64,000 nucleotides of DNA from Pelobates cultripes (taxonomy: Eukaryota; Chordata; Amphibia; Anura; Pelobatidae): contig OW240917.1 of the NCBI GenBank assembly GCA_933207985.1, forward strand, positions 103,750,874-103,814,873, in the 5' to 3' direction. Below are positions 33,346-44,720 of this stretch, piece after piece (the stretch's first letter is position 1; the number at the start of each line of letters is the position of its first letter). The position numbers and the translations under genes are program-made. The notes under the pieces were generated by a model. It saw only the letters and a program-made list of their open reading frames with translations, was not told where the DNA came from and did no database searches.

Positions 33346-34322
33346 GTGAGTGTATGTATGTCAGTGAGTGTCTGTGTGTGTGTGTGTGTGTGTGTCTGTC
33401 AGTGAGTGAGTGTATGTATGTATTTCAGTGAGTATCTGTGTGTGTGTGTGTGTCTGTTAGTGAGTGAGTGTATGTCTGTCAGTGAGTGTGTGTTTGTGTG
33501 TCTGTCAGTGAGTGTCTGTGTGTGTGTGTCTGTCAGTGAGTGTGTGTTTGTGTGTCTGTCAGTGAGTGAGTGTATGTATGTATGTCAGTGAGTATCTGTG
33601 TGAGTGTATGTCTGTCAGTGAGTGTGTGTTTGTGTGTCTGTCAGTGAGTGAGTTTATCTCTGTCAGTGTCTATGTGTGTGTGTGTGTCTGTCTGTCAATG
33701 AGTGTATGTCTGTCAGTGAAGTCTGTGTGTGTGTGTGTGTGTGTGTGTATTTGTGTATCAGTGAGTAAGTGTATGTATGTCAGTGAGTGACTGTGTGTGT
33801 GTGTCTGTCAATGAGTGAGTGTATGTATGTCAGTGAGTGTGTGTGTGTTTTAGTGAGTGAGTGTATGTCTGTCAGTGAGTGTGTGTTTGTGTGTCTGTCA
33901 GTGAGTGTAAGTCTTTCAGTGAGTGTATGTCTATCAGTAAGTGTCTGTGTGTCTGTCTGTCTGTCTGTCAGTGCATGTGTGAATGTATGTATGTATGTAT
34001 GTATGTCAGTGAGTATCTGTGTGAGTGTATGTCTGTTAGTGAGTGTGTGTTTGTGTGTCTGTCAGTGAGTGAGTGTATCTCTGTCAGTAAGTGTGTGTGT
34101 GTGTGTCTGTCAATGAGTGTATGTCTGTCAGTGAGTGTCTGTGTGTGTGTGTGTGTGTGTGTGTATCAGTAAGTGTATGTATGTCAGTGAGTGATTTTGT
34201 GTGTGTGTCAATGAGTGAGTTTATGTATGGCAGTGTGTGTGTCTGTTAGTGAGTGTCTGTGTGTGTGTTTGTATGTGTGTCAGTGAGTGAGTGTAAGTCT
34301 TTCAGTGAGTGTATGTCTATCA

Positions 34323-34369
<47 letters not shown>

Positions 34370-34635
34370 AGTGAGTGAGTGTATGTCTGTCCAGTGTGTG
34401 TGTGTGTGTGTTTGTGTGTGTGTCAGTGAGTGAGTGTAAGTCTTTCAGTGAGTGTATGTCTATCAGTGAGTGTCTGTGTGTGTGTGTATGTCTGTCTGTC
34501 AGTGAGTGAGTGTATGTGTGTCAGTGAGTTTCTGTGTGTGTGTGTGTGTGTGTGTCAGTGAGTGAGTGTATGTCTGTCTGTCAGTGAGGGTGTGTCTGTC
34601 AGTGAGTGTGTGTGTCTGCCAGTGAGTGAGTGACA
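33340..34635. repeat. TG/TCAGTGAG minisatellite, 1.3 kb
   Basis: Units of roughly 20-60 bases built from (TG)n, TCTGTCAGTGAGTG and AGTGTATGTATG. Higher-order copies of about 170-450 bases recur. All Val/Cys/Ser-rich ORFs are simple-sequence artefacts. Confidence 0.95.
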
Positions 34636-34905
34636 TGATGGCAAAATGGATCTTTGCCTAGAGTGGGAGAAACTGTTGCACCAGCCCGTCATATACATGT
34701 GTATGTATTTAGTACTTTGTATCCTTAAATATGGCAATTCCACATAAGGATAACAAACAAGGGAGTTATCTACTAAACAAAATTAATCAAAGGGGTTTTA
34801 AGTTGTATCATATAAATTAATTATATTATAGATTTTATGTTTGGCCCAAGACAATTCCTCTGCGCTCAATGTAGCTCAGGGAAGCCAAAAGGTTGGACAC
34901 GCGTG

Positions 34906-36104
34906 GTATAATGTGTTCATTCTTTTTTAGACATACAATTGTATATAAGCTTAGAAACAGAAAATATAGAAATGTATGTTATACAACACAGATGTGCTTC
35001 AAAAAATTAAAGGAAAAAGTGAGTGAGAACTCACTCACCCTTCTACACTAAGCAGAACAAAACTTTCCCACACATCCAGGCTGTAGCATCAATGACTGTG
35101 AAGTGTAAAAAAACAGTGTCCTATCTGCTACTCCCAACTGTAAATGCCGAGGTAGCAGGTACCACAAAACTCTGGAATCCCCTGAATGCGAATTTTATGC
35201 ATTCGGGTCTCATTCTCCAAATTAGTGGGGTTTTTTCCTGTGAAGATTTCAATAGCAAATTCGCCATTCATATCTGCTCCTCAAAATCATCTAATCCATC
35301 CATTCACTCACCGATCGTTAATTCTAATTTCTAGCCCAAACTCGATTGGGCTTTGCGAATGGTTCTTTTTTCATAGTAGGTCCTAATGAAGACATTCTCA
35401 CAAAGAGTTCATAATTTTTTCCAGCACGGAGGGTGTTAGTCTGGGTTCTGAGTGATGTCACTGAGTGTGTAACTGGAGGCTCCAGAAGCATGAAAACAGG
35501 AATGCTCACTCTTACTGGACATTTGATCCTGTGAACCCAGCCTTTCGTTAATCTGCATTCACTCACGGGATGGCATCAATAATTAAGGTTTTACCTGTAT
35601 AGTATCCATTCATGAACGTCAATTCCTATGAATCGCAGTTGATCGCGAACCAGGCTTTTCCCGGCTACCATTAAAGGAATCTTCTATGAATTCTTCTTCT
35701 TTGCTAATTTAGATGCTCTCAGGCATTTCATGTTTTTCTTGTGTTTTAGCATGTTTCATAAGTGTGAATGTGCCAAAGTAGCATCAAATTTGATGGATTC
35801 TATTTAGATATGAAATCTTTTATGATAAGGTCTCTGTAGAGTCTCAATTCAAAGTGACTGTCTTACTTGTCAGCCATGCCCTGCCCCCCAACTTTTTTTA
35901 TCTTGCTCAAGTGTGTGACTTTGTTGGGCTACTGTTTTGATATGACCCTGTATTGTAATCCACCAATATGTTCAAGAGAGGAGTGGTGAGCATTTCCCTG
36001 GGATGACGTGGAGTTCGACTGTCGTAGCAATTCCCCACGCTCTGCCTAAGAGTGTTAGCAGTAGAGGAGGTACTGCTGTTGGTCTCCCTGTAAAACAATG
36101 CCTG
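34906..36104. other. Right flank of the hAT and unassigned DNA
   Basis: 34906-34950 belongs to the duplicated locus (TTTTTTAGACATACAATTGT; compare 37823-37842). The rest has no recognised gene or repeat. Confidence 0.35.
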
Positions 36105-36250
36105 CCGTTGTAGTGGTTTTACTGTGCATGTTTGTGTTAAATATTGGGTTTCCGCTTAGTGAATTTATTACTACTGTAATGTAGTTGTGGTTGACTGCAC
36201 TGTGCTTCGACCATTGCACAACACACAGGTAAAGAAAATAAAAGCTTCAC
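36105..36250 (+). repeat. Dispersed repeat B, partial copy
   Basis: TTAGTGAATTTATTACTACT and CATTGCACAACACACA match the order of phrases in 36950-37045 and 61955-62045. Confidence 0.45.
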
Positions 36251-36539
36251 AAACTGCTTCTTCATCTTCAGTAAAGCTGTACCCTGCCTACAGTGTAGGT
36301 CAGTGGCATATTTAACATGGTTGGGTTCTAGGCTCTACTCACATCAATTGACTCCACTCCTCTCTCGAAAAAGAAATTCGACCTACTGATATAATTTGAA
36401 TTACATTTTAAAATATTTTGTCAAAATAAAAAACAAAACAAAAAATTAGCTAGTTTAAGCATTCCGCTGCAGGAGACATGACCAGTAGATTGTTAATACA
36501 TTTGGCATTGAATGAGTTAAAACATAATTGTGTGTTACT

Positions 36540-37380
36540 TACTACTTAAAACAGACAATGTGAAACAGAGGATGGAAGAGGCAGCACAAATTGTTGCAGC
36601 ATTAAAATCATGGTGAAAAAAAACCAATTGCCCGCTGGGGCATGCTGCTAATCCCAGTATCCTGAGGCTAAGTATTACTAATAGTGGTTGGAGTTGGTGT
36701 ATGCAGCAGTTGTGGAGGTTCCAGCAGTCCTCACAGCCAAGGTGTTCCAAATCTCAGAAGCCATGGCACTACATCTAATTTTGGATTGAGAAACTTAACT
36801 CCTTCTCCTACCCTCCCTCAATTTCATTTTAGGATTAAAATGTGACATTGATGATGGTGGGATTGTTTTTCTTATGACAATATATTTGATATGCATGATT
36901 GTGTATTGCAAAAAATAACAACACTTTGCTCAGCAAGAATAGGTGTTTGTGTTGCAAAATTGTTTGGTGCTTGGTGGATTTATTACTGTATTATTATTGT
37001 GTATGAGTGCATGGTGCTCACTCACTTGCACAACACATACTGGACTGAAATATTTTTTCTTTCTCCAAACAGTTAACCAAAAAAACTTTGAACAACTGTA
37101 TATTAGTAACCTAGTCTCCAACAAGGAACAATGATAAAATGTAAATCTCCTATCGCCCACATTTTTCAAGTTCCCCTGGCATTAACTAATAGCTAGGTAC
37201 AGCTATTTTCTCTGTCACACACAGAACACACCATACTTCCTAAAAGAAGGATTTTCTTTCACCAAACAGTTAACAAAAAATATTGGTAATCTAATCTCTC
37301 CTATCTTCCATTCAAAGCTGTTTTAAGTTCCCATGGCAGTAACTAATCGCTAGCTAGATATAGCTGCAAGTTAAATCTAG
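36540..37380 (+). repeat. Dispersed repeat B, copy 1, with internal tandem duplication
   Basis: Shares TCCAGCAGTCCTCA, AGCCAAGG, CATGGCACTA, GTGTTTGTGTTGCAAAATTG and TTTCTCCAAACAGTTAAC in the same order with 61690-62240. 37045-37220 and 37245-37375 are a tandem pair (each has CAAACAGTTAAC, then GGTAATCTA or a variant, then GTTCCC.TGGCA.TAACTAAT). Repeat class unknown. Confidence 0.6.
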
Positions 37381-37691
37381 TCTCATAGAAATAGTGATCC
37401 AAGCCCCCATTCCTTTTGTGTCTCTCCACTGCCCCTCTCCCCACCTCCCACCCCTTGTGTCGCTTTATTAATCTACTCCTTGTACCTGGCCTCTTGACCG
37501 CAATGGCTTTATATCTTAGTCCCAATGATTCTACTAATTGCAAATAAAAGATCAGTCAAAGGAAAATACATCCCCCTGCACATTCCCACTTAGGAGGAAT
37601 TGCAAAATTTGCCATTTCATAACCCCTCTCACTTGGGGAAGTCACTCCTACCAGTCTTACAATGAGCTTTATGTAATGGATGGTGATCTCA

Positions 37692-37860
37692 TTATATGGA
37701 TCTTCCATCTAACAGTAAATTAAATCAGACTCTTGTAGTGATATATTTTGTATATTTTTAACGATTGTGTAATTATGTTCATCTTTAGTTTTTCTCTTTA
37801 GTATAACAAGATTTACTTTTTTTTAGACATAGAATTGTATATTATGTCTAAAGATTTTAA
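37692..37860. repeat. Second copy of the hAT insertion locus, without the hAT
   Basis: CATCTAACAGTAAATTAAAT... GTAGTGATATATTTT continues through GATTGTGTAATTATGTTCAT into TTTTTTTTAGACATAGAATT, matching both flanks of 31838-34905 with no transposon between. One insertion of about 35 bases differs. Confidence 0.7.
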
Positions 37861-40561
37861 ATTACTAACAATTCAATCAGTTAATAAAAATAAACACATT
37901 ATTGAAAAGGCTTACAACCATCAATTTGGAAGTTTCCCTAGGGACCATGCGTTAAAGTACATCTAAAAAGAAATATAAAAAGGGAGTATGTAGGTTTTAG
38001 AACTATTGCACCAATACAATAAAATATAATAAAATATGCAAGACAACCTTTTAATGTGAGATTCATAGTTCTAGGTTAAGAAACTAACTTAAAGTAACTC
38101 CTTAAAATACAGAAAGTTTATAAGGTAAAACTGCTGTCACAAGCTGATTCATTCAAATTCCACATCTTAGGAGGAATTGTGAAACATGGACAATGCTAAA
38201 CTAAAATTGAACTGATGCTGTACTTGCAAAGCATCAAGTCATGAACCTTGAAGTTCAGGACCCTGCATGAGTATGTGTGGGGGCATCTGAAAAGAAAAAC
38301 AACAGCTGTTTTGAGTTTCTATTGACTTTCCTAAATGGTATGAAATGTATTCAAATACATGTATAACCCTAGCTATACCACTATATGCTACCTGTGGTCT
38401 GCCAACAAAAACTTCCATATAGAAATATGAAGATTTGTATGTATATAATTAAGAATAATTATGTAATTACAACCAGTGACAAATTATGCCTAGATAGATA
38501 TCCTGGCATCTCCACACAAAAATAAAAAATAAATCAACTAAACCTTTAGACCAATGTGATTGTATATTCTGCCCACTTAGAACTTGTCCATCTCTTTGCT
38601 CTTTCTTGTTTTTGAGCAAGTGTATAAGAGTCTATAGCCTGCAGTGTGTTATTACTCTCATAGTAGATAGAGCTACTTTGGCAATGACTAGTTTCTATCT
38701 ATAACTAAGGTCTTTTGAGAGAACAATTCAGGGGACAAATGGGATGAGTTTATGCAGTAGACATTACAAGAGGGATAGTTTCCAGTAAAGAAAATATCTT
38801 ATTTTACACATATTGAAAAATTCTATTGGAGTTAAGAACTAAACTTTACATTTTGGAATGTAAAGCTATTTAGGATTGCCAAACTGGCATATTTTTTTAA
38901 AAGATACAGAAATCAGAGAAAAGGGCTAATTTCAATGGAAGCAGTCATGTCCAGCCACAAGGCACTAATGTGTTACTGAATGCTCCCAGTCCAGGTTTTC
39001 CAATAATAATTCAGATCCATCTGGTGGCAATGTCCAGACATTTTTCACAAGATTTATCAATGTCTCTTGGATTTCCTACTGTCTGGGTGCAACCAAATGA
39101 CTGAAATCCAGATCTTTATGATAAAAATCTATAACTAAACGATTGCATTTTAAAAATCTGGATAATTTGCTCATTACCAAAGCTAGTTTGGGATCCCTTG
39201 AGCAGTGGGATTTGGTATATGTTCCCATCACATTTCCTACAGCATTTATTTGGTTAAAAATGATAACAAATGGAAAATTATGGCTGGCCAGTTTCTGAAG
39301 AATCCATCCCGTTGGCAGTGGGGTCGAGCTTTTAAAAATTAATTAAGGCAACTGCCACTGGGGGCATGTAAGAAGGGCCACTCTTGTACCCCTCTGCCCA
39401 TAGGCATTGGGTAAAGGTTTTAAATATAACAGAGGTGAACATGCAAGTTGGTCAAACCTCTGCTATCACTTATGGCAGGAAGTGGGGAGCCATTTAATGA
39501 GAGACAGGGCCAGACTATTGTCCCCTTTGTTCTTACTCATGAGTGGTTGGGTGGAGTCCTGCTAGGACATTCCAGTTGTCAGTCGACAAACAATTAGCAT
39601 GTTTAGTCAGTGAAATGTTATGGGTAAGATAATTGCATGTATAATCTAATTTTTTATATGTGTGTGAACTATTTTGAGCTAACAAAGAATTTCATGATAC
39701 TTTTGTTATGCTCAACTATGCTATAACAATGCAGGTTAGGGAAGAGGGACGAAAACTGTATAAAACCAGACATGCAGAAAATACAAGTAATTCTTTAGGC
39801 CAAAAATGAAAAAAAATACATAAAAGATGTGTTGGTGCCCGGAGTGTTATATACAATTCATCAGAGAAGCATTCACAAAATGCAGTTTTAGAAAATTATA
39901 CTGGAAAGGCTGGACTAATTTGTGCTTTAATAAAATGAGGCAAATGAGCATATCTGCTTTTAACTTTGCTTTCATTTGTTTTTATGATTATGACTAATAT
40001 TTGAAATGTCACCTCCACCATTTGGCATCCAGAACGCGAAAAACTCAGACGTTGTCTCTCCTGAATACGTTTTCTAATTACTTTGGCTTATGTTATTCCT
40101 TACGGACACATCTAAAGTCTCATTAAAGTGAGATTAACCAAGGAGCTCAGTAAAAGAGAAATGCAATCGCCCCTCTTATTTTTGTAGTTTAGACATAACA
40201 TAATGTAGTGTGCAGGCTGACTCACACAGTGGTATTGTCAGCAGAAGACTTACTGCCCACATTTCAAATAAAATTGTTAGTTTTTTTGCTACTTTTGGAA
40301 TTTTTCTTCAAATAAATACTTTTTATCATGATTAGCTGGAACATACTGCCTATTCATCTTATTGTAACATCTATTTATAATTATACTGAAGTGTTTCATA
40401 CTGGTAATTTTGGTACTTAGGAGATGTAATTATTGAATTGGTTAGAGGAAGTACATTAGCTACTGTTGTTGGATTTTTTGTCATAGATACCAGGGTAAAC
40501 CAAGGTAAACTGTTTTTAACTATTAATTACTGGGATTTTTGCAAAAATAAAATTCTGTTTT
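37861..40561. other. Unassigned stretch
   Basis: About 2.7 kb AT-rich DNA without ORFs or recognised repeats. Confidence 0.35.
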
Positions 40562-41110
40562 TACTCTGGGGAGTAAGTGATTATAGCAATCCCCAGAGTG
40601 TAGGTATCCCTTCCCCCAAGCATGAGCCAAGGCTTCAAGAAAGGTGCAAGTAGGTCTGGTTTATTGAGGACTACCTACCCGGTATTTATGCAAGTGTCCA
40701 CCAGGTGGACAATCCCCTAGGGGACCTGATGGAACAATGGGACACATATTGGATATTAGCCAATCACAGACACAAACAAAACACTCCCACAGTGACATCA
40801 CAATCCCTCCTCTCTATCCTGGAGATAATTGGGAAGTAATCAAATTATCTCCCAGGACAGAGGCAAGACTCCATTAACCGCATGGTTACAAAAAGACATA
40901 AAATGTTACAATTACTACATAAAACATATTCATGCAACATATCCCCAGATAGCTCATATCTGAGTGTACATTATTACCGAATGGCGCTCAGATCATATAC
41001 ATACAGTTCAATCGCCATGGAGTCAAAGTCTTTTCCATAGTCTTTTGTTACACGAATAGGCTCCATGGCATAGCTATCTGGGGTAGCACTACTCACATAC
41101 TGAAAGTCCT
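40562..41110 (-). mobile_element. Member of the foldback/LTR-like family
   Basis: CTCTGGGGAGTAAG and AGTGATTATAGCAATCCCCA recur, reversed, at 57838-57885. GGTTTATTGAGGACTACC (minus-strand AATAAA), ACACTCCCAC and ATTATCTCCCAGGACAGAGG mirror 56610-56860 and 57690-57730. An internal hairpin TATCCCCAGATAGCT/AGCTATCTGGGG (40940-41083) is present. Confidence 0.55.
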
Positions 41111-43476
41111 GAACCAGCCGGCAGAAATACACAAATAAACCTTTCTGCAGGGTAAAATACAGCTATCAGCACAGGGGCCATAGTCGGAAGGTAGGAGGGT
41201 AGCCAGTAGTCCCCTCCAGGCAGAAGTGGCGAAGGGCACTTCGTCACACACTCGAAATACAATAGTTGCAAAGAAGATACTTTAATATACATACCTGTAA
41301 GTCTCAAGATTTACCTGCTCAAGCCAACCGATCAGAGCACACTGAGTCAAACTGCATGGCGTGGAAAGGTTTTACAGGGATTTCCCCACCCTGCAAGATA
41401 AGTCTGAGCGGAGTCGGGTGAAGATGGATTCATTTTTCATCTAGATTTTATTTGATGTGTTTTTGTTTTTTGCCATCAGTTGCTTTTTTTTTTATAGTTT
41501 ACTACTTCATAGATTTTTTCTTTTTTTTGGCTGATAAAAAGAAGATGGAAGAAAAAAGAAGACATCAAATGGTAAGAACCACCTCATTGCCACCTCACTG
41601 TTATTAGAATGAATGGGACATGTATGATATATTTTTATCAGGGAGGGGGAAATAGGGGCTTGAGGACCATTATTTACATGGGGGGGGGGCTTTTTTTTTT
41701 TACTACTCCCACCCACCTCAATGGGTGGAGGGTGGAGCCTGGAGGTGGATATTATTTCCACCCACACCCTACTTTATTATTTAGGTCTCCCACTTGCTGG
41801 CAATGGGTGGGGGCTGGTGATGACAGTAAGTCTTCCCATTATTAATTAGAAGCCCCATCCACTGCCAATTCCCCCTATTCCATTTTTGAAGAGTCCCCAC
41901 TTAACGTCATGGAAGGGACACTATGTCTCCCATTTAGTTTAATAGACAGACACTATGTGCCCCCCCACAATTAATTATATAACTAGATGCACCACCATGG
42001 TGGCATGGGGCACCTTTGCCAGATCATCCCTTATTGAATTACAGTCTTTTTTTACAGCCAGTTCAGATGTGGTAGAAAATGAAACCCATTGGTGTGTTTT
42101 TTATACCAATAGAGTTCAGTAGATTGTAAAATGGAATACATGGATTGAGAGGCATAAATATTGACATTTTTTCATGTTCCAATTAAATTTTCTAAGGCAT
42201 TGAAACAACTGGTATTTAGTATTGCACATGCACACACATTGACTGAGAAACAACACCTCTCAAAGGAACATTCCAAGTACCATCACAGTGCATTTTCATT
42301 GTGATTGATCCAAGGAAATAGAAAGTCACCATCTTGGCGTCTTCCATTTCCTATTTGTAATACCAGGAGAAATATCCAAAATTAGCTGTAGCTTTGAATC
42401 CACAAATATTTGACACAGGGAACTTTACCTTTTCCTCTGCAGGCTATGCAAATCTCAACTTCCCTTGGCAGACTTTATAACAGCTTCATAGGTAAGAGCC
42501 GGACCACAGATATTCATATGGTGGTGATGCATGGACCATATTTTTGGAGTTACCATAAACTGGGCAGCAATTAAGAACACATAGCTCTGAATGACATTTC
42601 TTAATATTTTTGGAGTTTAATAGTTATTTCTCTAAATTCTCAGCATTTTCAATTTGTATCAAGACTAAAACCAATTTTAACCCTGTTGATATTAATACCT
42701 TTATTGGGCTGTCTGAATGTCTGTAGGGACTTTTATTAAAAAAAAAAAAAAAAAATACATCGGCATTAAAATCCAAAAAACAGGGAGGAAGGGCAGGAAA
42801 TAATTACTGAAATGTAAAATGTAAAAAGAAAAAAAAATAGTTGAGGGTCGTGTCCCTTATATCAGTAATTTTTATAATCAAACTAGACATATCCACCAAC
42901 TTATTAGACAATGTTGGCCTGTATGATTATTTTAGATGAAAAACACAAACTTATTAGTGAGAGTGAAATACCTCAAAAAACATTTTAGTGCATAGCTCTA
43001 ATGAACAAAAAAATGAACACAATATTTTTCATCTAAAAAATGTTTTTTATTATTGTAGCCAATGTCTTCCCTGTAAATATCTAAAAAAAAAAAAATCTGT
43101 AGTAAGTCATGTTGTCATCATAAAAACAAATAAAACATATTTTGTTAAAGGAGTAGTAAGCTGTCACAGTAGGAAAAGTATTTATATTTTTAGTTGCCCA
43201 TGTAGGCTGAGCTATGTAAGGTGGACAAAGAGGAAGGTAATTACTAGAATTTAAGAACATTTAAATAATATATTGGAAGAGGTTCTGAAAATCATTTAGT
43301 CCCTACATATTACAAAGAGATGTATAATTGTTCTAGTACAAGTGGCTCTTTTATAACAATTAAATAATTCCCCAAAAAATTGAAGCAGTGAAGACTTTAT
43401 AAACACAATTAATAAAGAAGAAATTAGGGACTACTTTGTCTTACACATTTTTCCTATTTCTGACCAGCTCTGATCT
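41111..43476. other. Unassigned stretch
   Basis: Contains homopolymers (poly(G) near 41681, poly(A) near 42738) and a C/A-rich phrase repeated near 41700-41810 (CCCACCCACC, CCACCCACACC). No gene. Confidence 0.3.
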
Positions 43477-43576
43477 NNNNNNNNNNNNNNNNNNNNNNNN
43501 NNNNNNNNNNNNNNNNNNNNNNNNNNNNNNNNNNNNNNNNNNNNNNNNNNNNNNNNNNNNNNNNNNNNNNNNNNNN
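43477..43576. other. Assembly gap, 100 N
   Basis: Exactly 100 undefined bases; this is the usual placeholder for a gap of unknown size, so the true distance may differ. Confidence 0.99.
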
Positions 43577-43942
43577 CATTATTTTTCTTTATTAATCTTT
43601 TATCCCTTTACTGTACTTTTTTTTTTCTTGTGTGTTGTGATTTTTCTTCAGTTTTGGTTACTTAATTTGGTTTGATCTCAGGAAGGCTTTTTGCCTTGTT
43701 CCGAGTTTACCCGTGCTTTCTGGACCACGGAGAACATCTCTGTCAGTCCCTGCTCTCACCTCATGGCCATTTTGGATCTCGCGCCACTGTGAGCCAACCT
43801 ATTACATTTAATACAACTTGTCCTTATTATTGCTGTCTCGATCACAGCTTCCTGATTGGCCCACATTGTCTGTGCCACCTACCTCCTTACAGGCTTATAC
43901 ACAGGATTGACTACTGGATGATAACCAGTTATATACTAATAA

Positions 43943-43946
<4 letters not shown>

Positions 43947-43993
<47 letters not shown>
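43947..43993. repeat. (TA)n microsatellite
   Basis: About 22 TA units. A shorter one lies at 44568-44596. Confidence 0.9.
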
Positions 43994-43994
<1 letters not shown>

Positions 43995-44084
43995 TGATCA
44001 CAATTTGATGATAATTTGTTGACCAGTAATATTATAACTGACATCCCCTACCTGTTTCTAATACTGGCCTGCTCTGCTCCTTAA

Positions 44085-44550
44085 GTGCAATTGATTGCCA
44101 GTATGGACTCTTCTACCCAAGAACAGAGCTTACAGGCCCTAATTAATGCGGCAGTGGCCGCATCTGTTGAGAAAGTGCTGGCATGGGTCCTACCACTAGA
44201 CCCTAAGGATAAAATGCCACTGGTAACACCCCATTCGGCTGAGGATTCAGATAACTCTGATTCCTCCAAAGTAGAACAACCCCATCCACACAAACGCTAC
44301 TTGAAGGGGGACGGCCCGGAACCCTAGAACAGAAAGAGTAAAGCAAAACGGTCCAAACAGCCAGAAGCAAAGGAGAAATTTACTATCTGTCCTACCCTCT
44401 CTGAGAAGGACGAGGACCTGCTCCCCCTTTGCCTATGGAGGTGTTGGATGAATGGAAAGCCGATTACTTGGACTCAGAAGAGGAGATCAGTTGGCCAGAA
44501 GCAAACGTGGGGGACACCACTATACTCGCGACTCAGATTCCTTGACCTAG
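44085..44550 (+). pseudogene. DIRS-like gag (ORF1) remnant
   Basis: MDSSTQEQSLQALINAAVAA then SVEKVLAWVLP, followed by acidic and basic low-complexity stretches (SAEDSDNSDSSK, NRKSKAKRSK), then after a frameshift in a C-run near 44424 MEVLDEWKADYLDSEEEISW. This order, a short helical start and charged disordered middle, resembles ORF1 of amphibian DIRS-type elements. There is an in-frame TAG at 44325. Plausible but unproven; no RT or recombinase follows. Confidence 0.35.
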
Positions 44551-44563
44551 TCAGGGGAAACAG

Positions 44564-44596
<33 letters not shown>

Positions 44597-44598
<2 letters not shown>

Positions 44599-44720
44599 GA
44601 CAAAAAAATCAGCACTCCCAGGTCCTTTCATACAAAACTTCTTTACTGGAAAAGTGTCAACAATCAATGTTTCAGTTCTGACAAAACACTAGTGAAATAA
44701 GGCAAACCATACAATTAAAT
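44597..44720 (-). mobile_element. PLE end fragment with hammerhead-like remnant
   Basis: Minus strand: GTTTTGTCAGAAC stem-loop, GAAACATTG (GAAAC at 44673-44669), then TTCCAGTAAAGAAG and CCTGGGAGTGCTGATTTTTT. The tail matches that at 29870-29930 in layout. The catalytic core is largely lost. Confidence 0.4.

Larger units (their letters stand above)
31838..34905. mobile_element. hAT-type non-autonomous transposon with nested minisatellites
   Basis: Ends are CAGGGGTGTCCAACC (31838) and GGTTGGACACGCGTG (34891-34905), an inverted repeat of the hAT/Charlie type, 13 of 15 matching. Flanking eight-base sequences GTGTAATG and GTATAATG match at seven positions, as expected for hAT. No transposase is present. 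Most of the 3.1 kb is simple repeat and a GC-rich module, probably expansion or nested insertion. Confidence 0.8.

Noticed and set aside
33406..34172. Series of Val/Cys/Ser-rich ORFs, superficially like cysteine-rich secreted proteins
   Set aside because: They are translations of the TG/TCAGTGAG minisatellite; several frames are open at once.
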